The notes beneath the pieces were generated by a model that saw only the letters and a list, made by a program, of their open reading frames with translations, had not been told where the DNA came from and did not search any database. The translations under genes and the position numbers were made by a program. DNA of 64,000 nt from Nymphaea colorata (lineage: Eukaryota > Streptophyta > Magnoliopsida > Nymphaeales > Nymphaeaceae): NCBI RefSeq assembly GCF_008831285.2, contig NC_045139.1:36057706-36121705 (forward strand). The letters are read 5' to 3'. This document shows, piece by piece, positions 1-10,979 of this stretch; within the stretch, counting starts at the first letter, position 1, and every line of letters begins with the position of its first letter.

Positions 1-2984
1 AGAGATGGTTTTGGAGCACCTGGTCTCTCGTGAGCAGACTGCACAGATTAGGACAAGAACATCCAAGTAAAGATAACAGTTCAGTAACTCAATCTATGGA
101 ATAACGGTGCACGTCGAGCTCACCAATTGTACGGCTGTTTGCAGGACGGAGGAAAGAAGAGACAAGACCATCATTGACATTGTCAAAGGTAGTAAATCTA
201 ACAGTCAAATTGAGCTCCTCATCCATTTCATTTTTGGCTGAGCAACAAAATCCTTCACGTATCCTAACATTGATCATCCAATCGTTCCTGATTCTAATAG
301 GCTTCTCTGACCAGCTGAAGATCAAAGGTGAATTGTGGAGTAGGGAGAATTTAGACAAAATCCAACTGATGAAGCTGATTAAAAGATAACAGATTCAACC
401 TGCAGCAGAGACTTGACATCCACCCAAGTCATCTATAGAGTCAAGCAACTCATCCACGTGGATTGTCAACATAGCTTAGCTTCTCAAATTGTGCAATGTG
501 GGCAGGTTGGAGCCGCTACCAAAGCAACTCCAGGTGGTGCAGAATTTGTGCCACATTGGTAGAGTGCTTTTGTAAAGAACACAGATTAATGACTTACTGA
601 TTGGTTTTGAAGAATAACTTGGGTATATTTGGTCAATAGGTTGTCTTTCCACCTGTAATTCAGAGATTGCCGACCGCATCTTTTGCCTTCATAGTCCTCC
701 AAGCTCACTTACAAAAGAACTGCGTCCGTTGCCTTCATAGGCCTCCAAGCTCACTGACAAAAGAACAAGTCAACTAGCGTGAGAGAAGAAACCAGAAAGG
801 AACAAGAGTATCCAATAACTCATTTGAGTATCCTAGAAAAGAATGATTCAGCAGAAATAATTCATTTATAACTGATATGCATCCGCCTCAAAAATCTATG
901 GTCAACTTTAAGTTTAGAATCTTAGATGTAGGTGAGATTGATGTGAGATCACCGAATCTTGGCAACATGGTTTGCGATTTTTGAGATCTGAGCTCCATGC
1001 ATATTCATCAATAGATATGGAGCTCGAACCTCCAAAATGCATGACATGAACTGCAATGATTTGATCCAATATCCATGCATCACTGATCTAACCTACATCT
1101 GTACCTAAAGTTGGTACCAGATTTGTATAAATCTGCTTCTCCCCTCCCCGTCCTCCCTCCCCCTGTGGGTGCATGTCAGAGAGAGAAAGAAAGAAAGAGA
1201 AGCATTCTCTACTGATCCCATTCATAATATTACTCATCTATTGCTTATCAATAACCAGAATGCTCTTGGATCAATCTGCTTGTGTGTGTGCATCAGAGAG
1301 AGAGAGGGAGAATCTGTGGCTTTCTCTACTGATCTTAGCATTTGTAGTATTACATGTCCATACATCAGTAACCAAAATGCTCTTATGCAATCAGGGAAGA
1401 ATGGAGCATGCACTTCTGCAAAACAAGTCAAAGACATCTACTGAGTTGTCCTTACAACAAATCATATTTACCAGCCACCGGGGCTATCCAACAGCTAGTT
1501 CAACAGCCACCCTGCTGAATATCAAGAAGGAACTTTCCCTCATGTTGCATTTTCTAATCGTTCACGGATAAATAAAACTATTTGTTGGTATGAACACTTG
1601 CTGTGTTAGCACTGTGAATACTGAATAGGACCAAAGTGAACATTTTTCAAGCAAACGAACACATATATCCATTATTATATTCATAACAACATAAATTACT
1701 AAAATGAAAAATATCATATATACAAAAAAAAGTACAAAATATCAGTCTTCAATGTCCCCTATCCACAACCATGTCCAGCTGTATCAAAACAGGTGTGGCA
1801 GCCTTCCATGCATGTCCATGTAACTAGGCTGTAGAACAATACCACTGAAAGGATACATATCAACAAAAGAATTAGGTCACAATCTTTGATCAGTGTTATC
1901 TGTATCATACATATCATATAAGTCAAGAAAAACCTATCGATACACTTTTCTTAAGTCATTAAGTGTATCGATGTTGCATCAGCCATATTGCATGATACAG
2001 CCAATACACCTCTTATCGTATGATATGGGGCAAGGGCATTTCAAAAAAGTACAGCGCCCTTTTGTTTCATTTTTTTGTTTTAAATCCCACCATCCCCCTC
2101 ATTCCAACTTCTAAGAGCTTTGAGACGGAGAGTCTTTGCGGGTTTTTGAAAGAAAACACTGATTTGACTGTTAACTCATTGATTTGAGAGAGAATACAGC
2201 CAGTTTGAAGGAAGATTTGTGTGTGGGAGACCAATTCATGTTGACTGATGATAATCATGATATTAATCGTAAGCATATTTTTAATTTGCATTTGGTAGGG
2301 AACAATTATATGTTGTGATGTAGTGTAGAACACTCTAAAGCTTTTAAAATTTTATACTTACAAAGTTATTCTTAATGTATTGTTAACATATTATCGCTTA
2401 TGAATGATAAATCATGAATGTTCATTATGTGTGATCAGTTTTTTATACAAACCCCATTTTCTTTTCATGATTTTTTCCTTTTTTTTCTCTATTTTTCTTA
2501 TTTATTATTTTTTATGAATTAAAAAAATGATGCATTATGACACTTTACAATGCCACGTATAGGTCAGCCTGACTGATACACAATACGATACATCTTTTAC
2601 AACATTGCTTCTCATTCCTCTTATTTTATATCTTTCTTCCATTGAATATAAATATTTTTCCCTCACCTTGACATGTGCTGTCTTGGTTTCTCCTATCAGC
2701 AACCCTCTCCCTCTCTATCTCAATCCTAATTTCTTATATTCTCAAACATTTCACCCATTCCTCTTATTATATCATCTTATTCTCAAATCCTAATTTCGAA
2801 ACATTTATAAATGCTAATTTCTCTTTTGATTCCTCAATATTGTCATGTTTCAGCTCTGAAGTCTTTGACTCAGCCCTGAGTTTTCATCATGAATCAAACA
2901 TATACCTTTCAATGATCTGTCCATAAAATTATTCCCCTAAAGTAATCTGCTTTGCATAGTGACGTGCTCCAATCTCTACCATGA
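1..2984. other. Intergenic, no supportable gene
   Basis: No reading frame here resembles a known protein, and the short open frames lack good splice contexts or motifs. The stretch contains a CT/GA-rich tandem duplication (listed separately) and otherwise unremarkable AT-rich DNA. It may include decayed transposon sequence leading into the copia remnant that starts near position 2985. Confidence 0.6.
1169..1407. repeat. Diverged tandem duplication, period about 119 bp
   Basis: Two adjacent copies each begin with GTGCAT followed by a (GA)n tract. They continue through a shared TTCTCTACTGATC segment and end in a shared AATGCTCTT segment. The GCAT of copy one is at 1171 and that of copy two at 1290, a 119-bp offset. 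The overlapping open frames here come from the duplicated low-complexity sequence and are not judged to be genes. Confidence 0.7.
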
Positions 2985-4040
2985 GAATGAAAAGAAAAAG
3001 AGTCACTACTTTGTTGCTTATGTATGTCAATGACACTGTTATTATTGGTAGTTCAAATAATCATACACAAGTAGTGAAGAATTTACTGATGTAGACTTTC
3101 AAGATGAGAGACCTCGAGGAGTTAAAATTCTTTCTTAGGGTGGAAGGAGACAAAGTACAAACAATAAGATGTTTTAATTCTGATGCAACAGAATTATACT
3201 CTTGATCTTTTAAGCAGGATGAAAATGACGAATTTTAAGTCTGTGAATACCACTATTGTGCTGCATCAAAGATTAAGTTCAAAAAATGGTGATCTATATG
3301 CTAAGTGCTAACCAACCAAGTATAGAAGCATTGTTCGGATGGATGCTTTGATACCTCACTTTTAATAGGCCAGACATTACTGTTAATCAAGTGTCTTACC
3401 TTATGCATGTTCCAAGGGTTGGACATATGGATGTTGTGAAAAATCATTCTTGAGGTATTCAAAAGGACTGTAGGTGATTGGTTAGTTTATCATAGAAGCA
3501 GGACAATGAACAGAGGACATTAACTTGTAACCTATATACATGCAGATTGGGAAGCACTTGCAAAGCTTGGTCAAAGCACTCGCCCTTTAAAGGAAACAAG
3601 TCACGTCATGCATATTCCTGGAGTGGAGAAGGGCCCTTAGTTCCCATGATTCATCTAAAGCCGAGGCTAAGGCTTTGCAAGTACAAAGCACTCGACTCGA
3701 CTTTTGAAGCGGAACACAAATCGATTTCCGCTTTTCCGGGTTCTTATTGAGCTATGCAAAATCAATGTGGATTTGAATGAAAGTCAGCGGAAAAAATCTT
3801 AAAATTTCATGGGGCAGCAGGAAACACAAAGGCCTAATGCATCGCTTTGCCCAGTGTCATGTCATGTCATATCACGTCACGAGCAAAAACCTATGCCTTG
3901 TGAGTGAATTGGAAAAACAGCTATTGCTATCGATACCATAGAGATCCAACTGAGAGAAAATATGTTTCTGGGTATTACATTTTGAGGCACAACCTTATGT
4001 GATGGGCACAATCAAGTATGGAAGCTGAATACAAACATGA
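2985..4040 (+). mobile_element. Degenerate Ty1/copia pol remnant (RT to RNase H)
   Basis: Conceptual translation with frameshifts and stops gives copia reverse-transcriptase hallmarks in order. LLLMYVNDTVIIGS near 3010-3050 corresponds to the YVDD catalytic block, with the first Asp replaced by Asn. It is followed by KMRDLEELKFFLRVE near 3100-3145. A block like the Y.HADWEA RNase H segment lies near 3535-3560. Near 3945-4030 there is ERKYSGYY-like text followed by SSMEAEY, matching the copia RNase H motif region. About 380 bp of unrelated or badly decayed sequence separates the last two blocks. Several in-frame stops show it is dead. No LTRs were recognised. Confidence 0.75.
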
Positions 4041-5048
4041 ATACAACCTGAAGCCCAAAAAGATACACAACGTGTTATTTTATAACACATAGAATAAAAG
4101 ATGCCAACTGAAGTTGAACATTAACAAATTTATATTTGCAACACCCTTTTTGATATGTCCAAACTCATGAGAAGAGTAGCATTTATCCTTGCCTCACTAT
4201 TATTTGTCCTTCTCCTTGACCTTGACACTTGTTAAAATGAGAATGTTTCTATATATAGATATTGTTCCCCAGCCGTGATACAGCATGTGCACCACCTTCA
4301 TCAAGATTTGATTCCTTTCTGATGGTGACAGCCAAGACATTGCCTCCCATTGTGAAGGGTTTACTCACCACTAAGCTTAATGACGATGTCTTCTAAAGGA
4401 TGAAAAAAATGGGAGGACGAGACTAAAACTTGTTTACTCAAATTTGAGCCTAGCCCATACAAGAAGTTAAAGAAGTGTTTTCCTTCGAATTCTTTTTTGA
4501 CACAATTCATTGGCTTCACCATACCATTTTTTGTTGTAGAAGAGCTAATCCATACATATGGATACTAATTCAGCAAAATATTATCTATGGTCATATCTCC
4601 TAGCTACAAACCATGCTCCTTGTTTTGAAGAAAAACTTTTATAGACATATTATGGAGATATACATCAATTATTCCCATTCTTGGCTTGCCTTCTTGAACT
4701 TCAGAATATTTGCATTTATCCTCGTCCCAACATAAACAAACATACATGAAAGAATTTTGCATCTTTTCTTGCACATTTCAAGAGATTTTTCTTGTTCTTC
4801 TCCCTCAAGAAACCTTATTTTTTCTTCTTCAACCTTGGCTTTGTTTGGGTATAGTACCCTTGATGCAGTCCACAAGCCTTTACCATCGCTGTCACACAGA
4901 TTCTCCTAGAAGGGCACCACACCTGTGTCAACATGACTGGACATAGATGCAGGTATGGGACATGGCTTAGACAGAGCAAATGGATTGTTGGTACCTTTTC
5001 TATATGTTTTGATGTTTTGTTTATTTGCTTAAATCTTGTTCTTGTGCA
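4041..5048. other. Intergenic, no gene seen
   Basis: This is AT-rich sequence downstream of the copia remnant. Parts may be decayed 3' pol or LTR, but I cannot identify them. No reading frame with protein motifs was found. Confidence 0.5.
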
Positions 5049-5098
<50 letters not shown>

Positions 5099-5303
5099 CA
5101 TTGAAATCTGCTGGCTGCCAAATGTTGCTGGATTGCTAAATGTTTAAAATCCATGCTAAATGCACCATAAGCCATTGCTAAAAATACCATAAACCATTGG
5201 TACACTATAAACAGTTGCTAATGCTTCCGTTGCATGGTATTTTTAGAGATGGTCTTAAGTATTTTGTCATCAGGCAACATCCGGCTATGTGTGTGTGTGT
5301 GTA
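5049..5303. mobile_element. Micron-like MITE inside a TG/TA microsatellite, copy 1
   Basis: A short element (about 5117-5285) has inverted ends: left GCCAAATGTTGCTGG, right complement GCCGGATGTTGCCTG. Internal text repeats GCTAAAAATACCATAAACC-like units. It is bordered on the left by (TG)n(TA)n at 5049-5095, with about 20 bp in between, and directly on the right by (TG)n at 5287-5302. A related copy lies at 15731-15869, again next to (TA)n. Micron elements of rice are known to sit in TA microsatellites; membership in that family is inference. Confidence 0.55.
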
Positions 5304-6640
5304 ATCCCCATGCCCAAGGTCCTTAAAATTGCTCCGCATCTGCAACCATGTGACATAGCTTTTATTCTTGATATGATTTCTATCGCCAGCTCACACAAGG
5401 TAAATGGAGCCATTAAGCTTGAATCCTGGAAAGAGGGGGCAAACATTTTCAGTAAAATGACTTCAAATGGAAGATGAATGCTAAAGGGATTCCTTAGAGA
5501 AGAAACTTGGTAGATACTTACTCGGCATGTTTTACGAGGAAGCAACAACTAACAAGGCCTTCTACACGTCTCACATAGGCTGAGATAAGCCTAGAACTAA
5601 TATGATATAAAAATCCAGCCAAGCATCACTTAACAAGCCAAAACACAAAGATTGTTCACATTCACAAAAAGTCAAGAGACAATGCCTTCTTGCAGGTGCG
5701 GAAAGGCACTCCAAGACATAAAAAGATACAATTTTTATTGACTGGAAGAAGCTTAGAAAAGAATTTAAATAAATGAAGGGTTCATTCCCCAATGTATACG
5801 GAAGACTAGCTTAGCCAGCTGTTAGAACACCATAATGGCCCTATTGGGAGCCATTTAAGGTGAACAACAACTACTACAGCCTTGGTCAAAGATGAAAGAT
5901 GATAAAGAAAAAACACAAAAGAGAAGAGAATATATATGTACACCCAAAGATAGAGATAAGCGTATGTACATGAAACATACAAAACATATCTACATCTGTT
6001 CATAGATGGTAACACCTCCCTCATAATACCCTTGACCTTAGTTGTAGAACCACCAAGATGCATCTTCACTAAAAAATATAATGTTTATACTTTATATATG
6101 CTTGAGAACATGTGTGTGTATTAAAAAATGTTAAAATGTGGTCACCTGATTTGAGTATTCAAATCGGTCAGAACTGGAAGAGTAAAGATCAAGATTTTAC
6201 ATGATCAGAGCAAAGGGTCTGTAAACCCATGTTAGTGCTATAGAGTCAACTGAAACTCATATTTGAGTGTCATGGAAATGTAGAAGACCTTAAACCATGT
6301 TTGTTGATCTGTAGGCAGGAATATATAAGCCACAAAGGACCACACTGTTGATATCTGGGCCCTTGTAAAATCTAAATTATACATAAAAAAACCTGATCTG
6401 AAGATCCAGTCCAAGGTTTTTGAATTTTGGGCATGCATATCTAGCTATTTTCAGAACTCAGACTATGAGTTCCAACTAAATGGTTCAAAGACATAAGGAT
6501 AGCAAACTTCTTCAAAAACCAGACATCAAATAAATGTCATGTGCACTTTGGTATCCACTTGTCCCTTTTCAGCTATTCCATAAACCTTGAAATCAAAAGA
6601 CCTGGAAAGATAACTAGACATTAATTCTTCAAAGAAGACA
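5304..6640. other. Downstream flank of the 6.6-11 kb minus gene
   Basis: No motif-bearing reading frame was found. Part may be the 3' untranslated region of the adjacent minus-strand gene, whose stop codon is at 6641-6643. I see no recognisable transposon. Confidence 0.4.
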
Positions 6641-9600
6641 TCAAACCTGAGCCACAAACCGCATAGATCTTCTCCTTGTAGAGCTTGTCATGATGTTACT
6701 TGATCCCCTAGCTATATCTTTAATACTCCTTAAACTTTTAACTGATGTAGACTCATTTTTGCCATGGTAATTTTGAACATTGCTGCTCTGCCTTGTGTTT
6801 TCATATTCTTCACAATCTTCTGAACCATGGGGCTGTCCTTGTATCATGTCTGAAGAATTATTCGCCTGTATCAAGCTTTGGAACCAACAAAAATATATTT
6901 ATTGGATATGGTAAAGTGGAGAACAAAAAAATACTGGATCTTTTCTAAGAACAGATCTTACTTTGGATTCTTGGCATGATTCATAAATCCATCATCCTGT
7001 AGACACATGATGAAGTTATCCTCGCACATGTTCAAAATATGAAACACAAACAATGGAAAACTTCAAGCTAGATTCTTTATAACTGAAACGAAACCCAAAA
7101 GAAAGGCTTGTACAGAAAAGATAATTCGAAGCTAAAGAAAGTAATTGCTTTTAAGCTTGCTCATGGGTAAGGGATGAAAGGGCCATAGTTGTTGAAATCT
7201 TATTTCCCTAGGAAAAAGTTGATATGCTTCTTGTTATTTGTCCACAAAGTGGCTGCTGAGTTAGGTATTCTTCTGTCCAACTTATCCTCTACCATCCAAA
7301 TTCATATACTCTGTATTGTTTAGGATAAATCTTAATTAAATGAAACAAATGCTTTCAGAGGTCAACTTTCAATGTGAATGCCTTGACTTTTTTTCACAGT
7401 ATCCAATCAACGGCGTTGTTGACAAATAAATAGAGGCTATGTATGACCTACTGACGATGAAAACATGTTGACTTGGAGAAATAAGGCAGCTTAATACTGG
7501 CTCCAACCTCCCTTTTTGAACTTCGCAAGACAACACACACAAATATCTGAGAGTGATGTTGGCACCTAATAGAATACTATCAGCACCTTTGCCCTTCAAT
7601 ATGAGAATAAGATGGTACTAGGATATCTCCCGCACAGCGTCCCATAGTGGCAGTTTTGAATTGCAGGGGTTAATAGGGGCTATTAAACTAGTTTGAATCA
7701 GCCGATTTCAAATAGTACCAGTAATTTGATGCACCACCCAACTCAATGGTTCCACACACCGTCTTTCTTTATTTATTATACTAATTATTATTATTGTTGT
7801 TGTTGTTGTCATTGTTGTTTTTGTCATTGTTGTTGTTGTCATTGTTGTTGTTGTCATTGTTGTTGTTGTTGTTGTTGTTATATATTATCAAATATCAATA
7901 TTTTCTCTTTTGCTTCTTTATTTTTCCAGTATAATTTTTTTTACCAATTAAAAAATGACTCCAATTACAATTCGATTCAGCCTATTCACTAAATTTTCCT
8001 GCTACCAAATTTGGTAAAAAGATAGCTTATTGAAGGATAATTTGTCCCGACGTGGAACTTATGTAGGATAAATTATCCCCAGAGATAAACTTTATGACTT
8101 TTTAGTAAAGGAGTTATCTAGGCATGGTTAGAATGAATGATTAAAATTTCAACAGGGACAGCTGTCACACCCCTAGGGCTGGAAAAATTTTAGCCTCTGG
8201 ATGTGGTGAAACAGGATGTGGAAAGCAGTGAATTTGAGTGAGAATTTCACCACATTAAATTTGTGGGTACGGACACCCCAAAACAAGGTGCAAACTTAAT
8301 CCCCAGGACATTTTGTCCCAGCCGTAAAAAATACCCTTATAACATAGGGTTTACAATTCCATTCAGGATTGCCAAGACCAAGTACTTTATTTGAGATAGA
8401 TATACAGTGGCATACTGGCACTCTAATTACTTCTTTCATGAAGGATGCATCTAATTTGCCAGTCAGGGTTTAAGCACCTAGTTGGAGTATGCAGCTTGTC
8501 AAAAGGCAACCAATTTTATTTGTACACTGCTCCTTTGTAAACCCAAGAATGTATCTGATATTCTTGGAATGCTTTTTCATTAAAATGATTCAGAGCAAGT
8601 TATGAAGAATCAACAACACATGTTTTCATACCTCTTCCATAGGAAACTCGAGTATGGAATTTCCAGCAAGTGGTACTCCAGCATCTCTATTTAAGTCTGG
8701 TTGTGGCTGCTGCTGCAGCATTTCTGATCTCTCTGGCTGTTCAGCATTTGTAAAAATGTCCAAGCATGGAACTCCACATGAACAGGAAGCCAACAAATTC
8801 AAAGTCTCTTCACTGCATTTTACAGCTTCCACAGATGGAATCTTTCTTATAGAGCAACTCGATGATACACCATCACATACATCATTATTTTCTGGAAGGG
8901 AGTCGTGATTGAATTGGACCACGTCCTGCATTTCAGCTGAAGTTGGAGAATCTCCTTTACCTAAATGATAGATAATCTCATTGGACATACATACACGACT
9001 TCCTAATGCATTGACCATACAAGACTCACTGACATTGGAAGGCTGACACTCCAGAGTGGCAGGATACTCTGGAAGACAAGAAGCACCGCCACTACCAACC
9101 TTCTGACGAGCATCCAGAATATTCACAGTTTGTCCACATGTTGAAACACAATTAACTGAAGGTACAACAGCTTTTTCTCCATCAAAGTCAGCAGCAGATA
9201 ACAATAAGGCACTATTACTGCTCTCATGCAGACTTTGTGAACCTTGTTCCAGCAAGCCAGATGGTGAAGTGTCTAATTGATTGTTGACATACTTTGATCT
9301 ACTCGCTAAATGATTAATAAAATTAGGCTTCAGATTCCCCCCATGCTGATCAATACATACTTCCCCCTCCAAGTCCTTAATCCAATCAGACGAATCTCCA
9401 TTTAAATCAACATAAAGATTAATTCCCTCCTCACAGCTGACAAAGAACTGAAAGGAGCAAGCGGATGCTGGTGTGGCTTTCTCATTAGAAGGAACAGAAC
9501 TGCACCTTTTTGGGCACTTACTGGGCTTCCGCTTTTTGTTTGCAACCACTTGTCTCTTGTCAGTTCTAACTGTGGTTGTGTAACTCTGTAACTTTGGCTC

Positions 9601-10979
9601 CAGTTTTTCCATCACCGTAGATCCAGAAAGACTCCAGCTACGACGAACAGGATTACAATGTGATTTTGGATAAGCTGGGCCAGGCAAAGCACTGTACTCA
9701 AAACTTAAAGAAGAAGTTTTACCAGCAGGATCCTCACAAATCAACTCCCGAATACCATCTTTTACCTGCATCGAAATTACCAAATTGGCTAATGATGTCA
9801 ATTTTATGGCTCCACATGATGACAGGCAAGCATCCTAAAAAGTCCATGTTGATCCAGGCCCTTTGGTGTATTCCCAACTTCATAATCATAGGAATAAGTA
9901 TGGGATAAAAGGGATGGTACGAAAATTGAAAACCAGGTGATCTGCACAGTATTTCATGTTAGACATTGGACAGCCTAACCTCAAAATTAGCACCATCAAT
10001 CTATAACATAAGATTTCACATGTTTGGCCTCTTTGTTCTAAGTTCACCAGTAATACCGTAGCCAAATCTGCATATTGGATCTGGTATGTTCATCAATAAC
10101 CCCCAACTACTGGGGTCCAGTTGTGGACGAATATCCAAACCACTTCGTAGAAGGTTTAGATACTATGATCTTATATTTGGAAGGCATAAAACCTACTATA
10201 AATCAAGATATGAACTCAGCCGAATTGGGAGAACTTCCATGTCATGATAGCTAATCAGTAATCCATAAACCTCCGTTATATAACATAATAAAATGAAGAA
10301 AGAAAATCCAGCTATACATTGTATACAATCTGCACAAATACATAATCATTTTGTTCAAGACCAAAACAATATTATACCTTATCTCCATTACAGTCTGGGT
10401 AATCTGTGGCATTTTCTTTTCTTGAAGTGGTGCATTCTCCAATGACTTTTTGAGAATTAACTGCAAAAAAGAAAACAGAACAATTAAATGGATTGTAATC
10501 ATCCTAACGTGGCTTTACCACGAAAAATCTAAATCGTACCATGTTTCTTTTCTTCTAAAGACCGAATGCCGATTTTCATGTCTGACCTTCGTGTCCCATG
10601 AAGAGGGAAACCATCAGAACCATTGAGTATATCTTCCGGTTTTGATGGTTTTAGATTTTTCTTGAACAACTTCTTGCAGGAACCTGAAAACTTCTCAACA
10701 AAACCTATGGTAGGAGCCGGGAGGAGCTTATTGCGTCGTTTTCCCTGCACCGACTTGGAAAATGAATTGAACTAGTAGAATTGAGCAAATACAGCGTAAT
10801 TAATTATATTCATTGAACCGACGCCAAATATGAATTTTGACCACTTAGAATGTGAAAAGAACCTTGAAAAATGAAGCTAAAAAATTGGTTAGCCGATACT
10901 TTGTTTTCTTCTTGCATGACCCTTGAATTTCTTGACTTGGGAAATTAACAGAAGAGACTCCATCTTTCTTGCGCCCCAT
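6641..10979 (-). CDS. Uncharacterised basic, probably nuclear plant protein (5 exons, 587 aa)
   Basis: I do not recognise this protein. Splice sites and phase give exons 10979-10863 (starts MGRKKDG), 10744-10540, 10460-10378, 9765-8632 and 6865-6641. All boundaries are GT..AG and phases are consistent (0, 1, 0, 0), giving 588 codons including the stop. The N-terminal 130 residues are Lys/Arg-rich (CKKKTK, GKRRNK, CKKLFKKNLK). A bipartite-like basic stretch, NKKRKPSKCPKR, lies near residues 211-222, and the C-terminus ends TRRRSMRFVAQV. Two DLN-type motifs occur (YVDLNGDSS and QPDLNRDAGVPL); the second loosely resembles an EAR repression motif. There are no membrane segments or enzymatic motifs. 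Nuclear location is inferred from composition. The last exon could instead splice at the GTTTGA just before the stop, so the C-terminus is less certain. A 5' untranslated exon may lie upstream, to about 12.4 kb. Confidence 0.7.
7781..7880. repeat. GTT/TTGTTGTCA minisatellite
   Basis: Imperfect tandem units of TTGTTGTTGTCATTG (about 15 bp) are embedded in a (GTT)n tract within intron 4 of the uncharacterised minus-strand gene. The Cys/His-rich open frame it produces is an artefact of the repeat. Confidence 0.85.

Noticed and set aside
7693-7992. Cys/His-rich 99-codon frame resembling a metal-binding protein
   Set aside because: The Cys/His pattern is a direct translation of the GTT/GTCATT minisatellite inside an intron.
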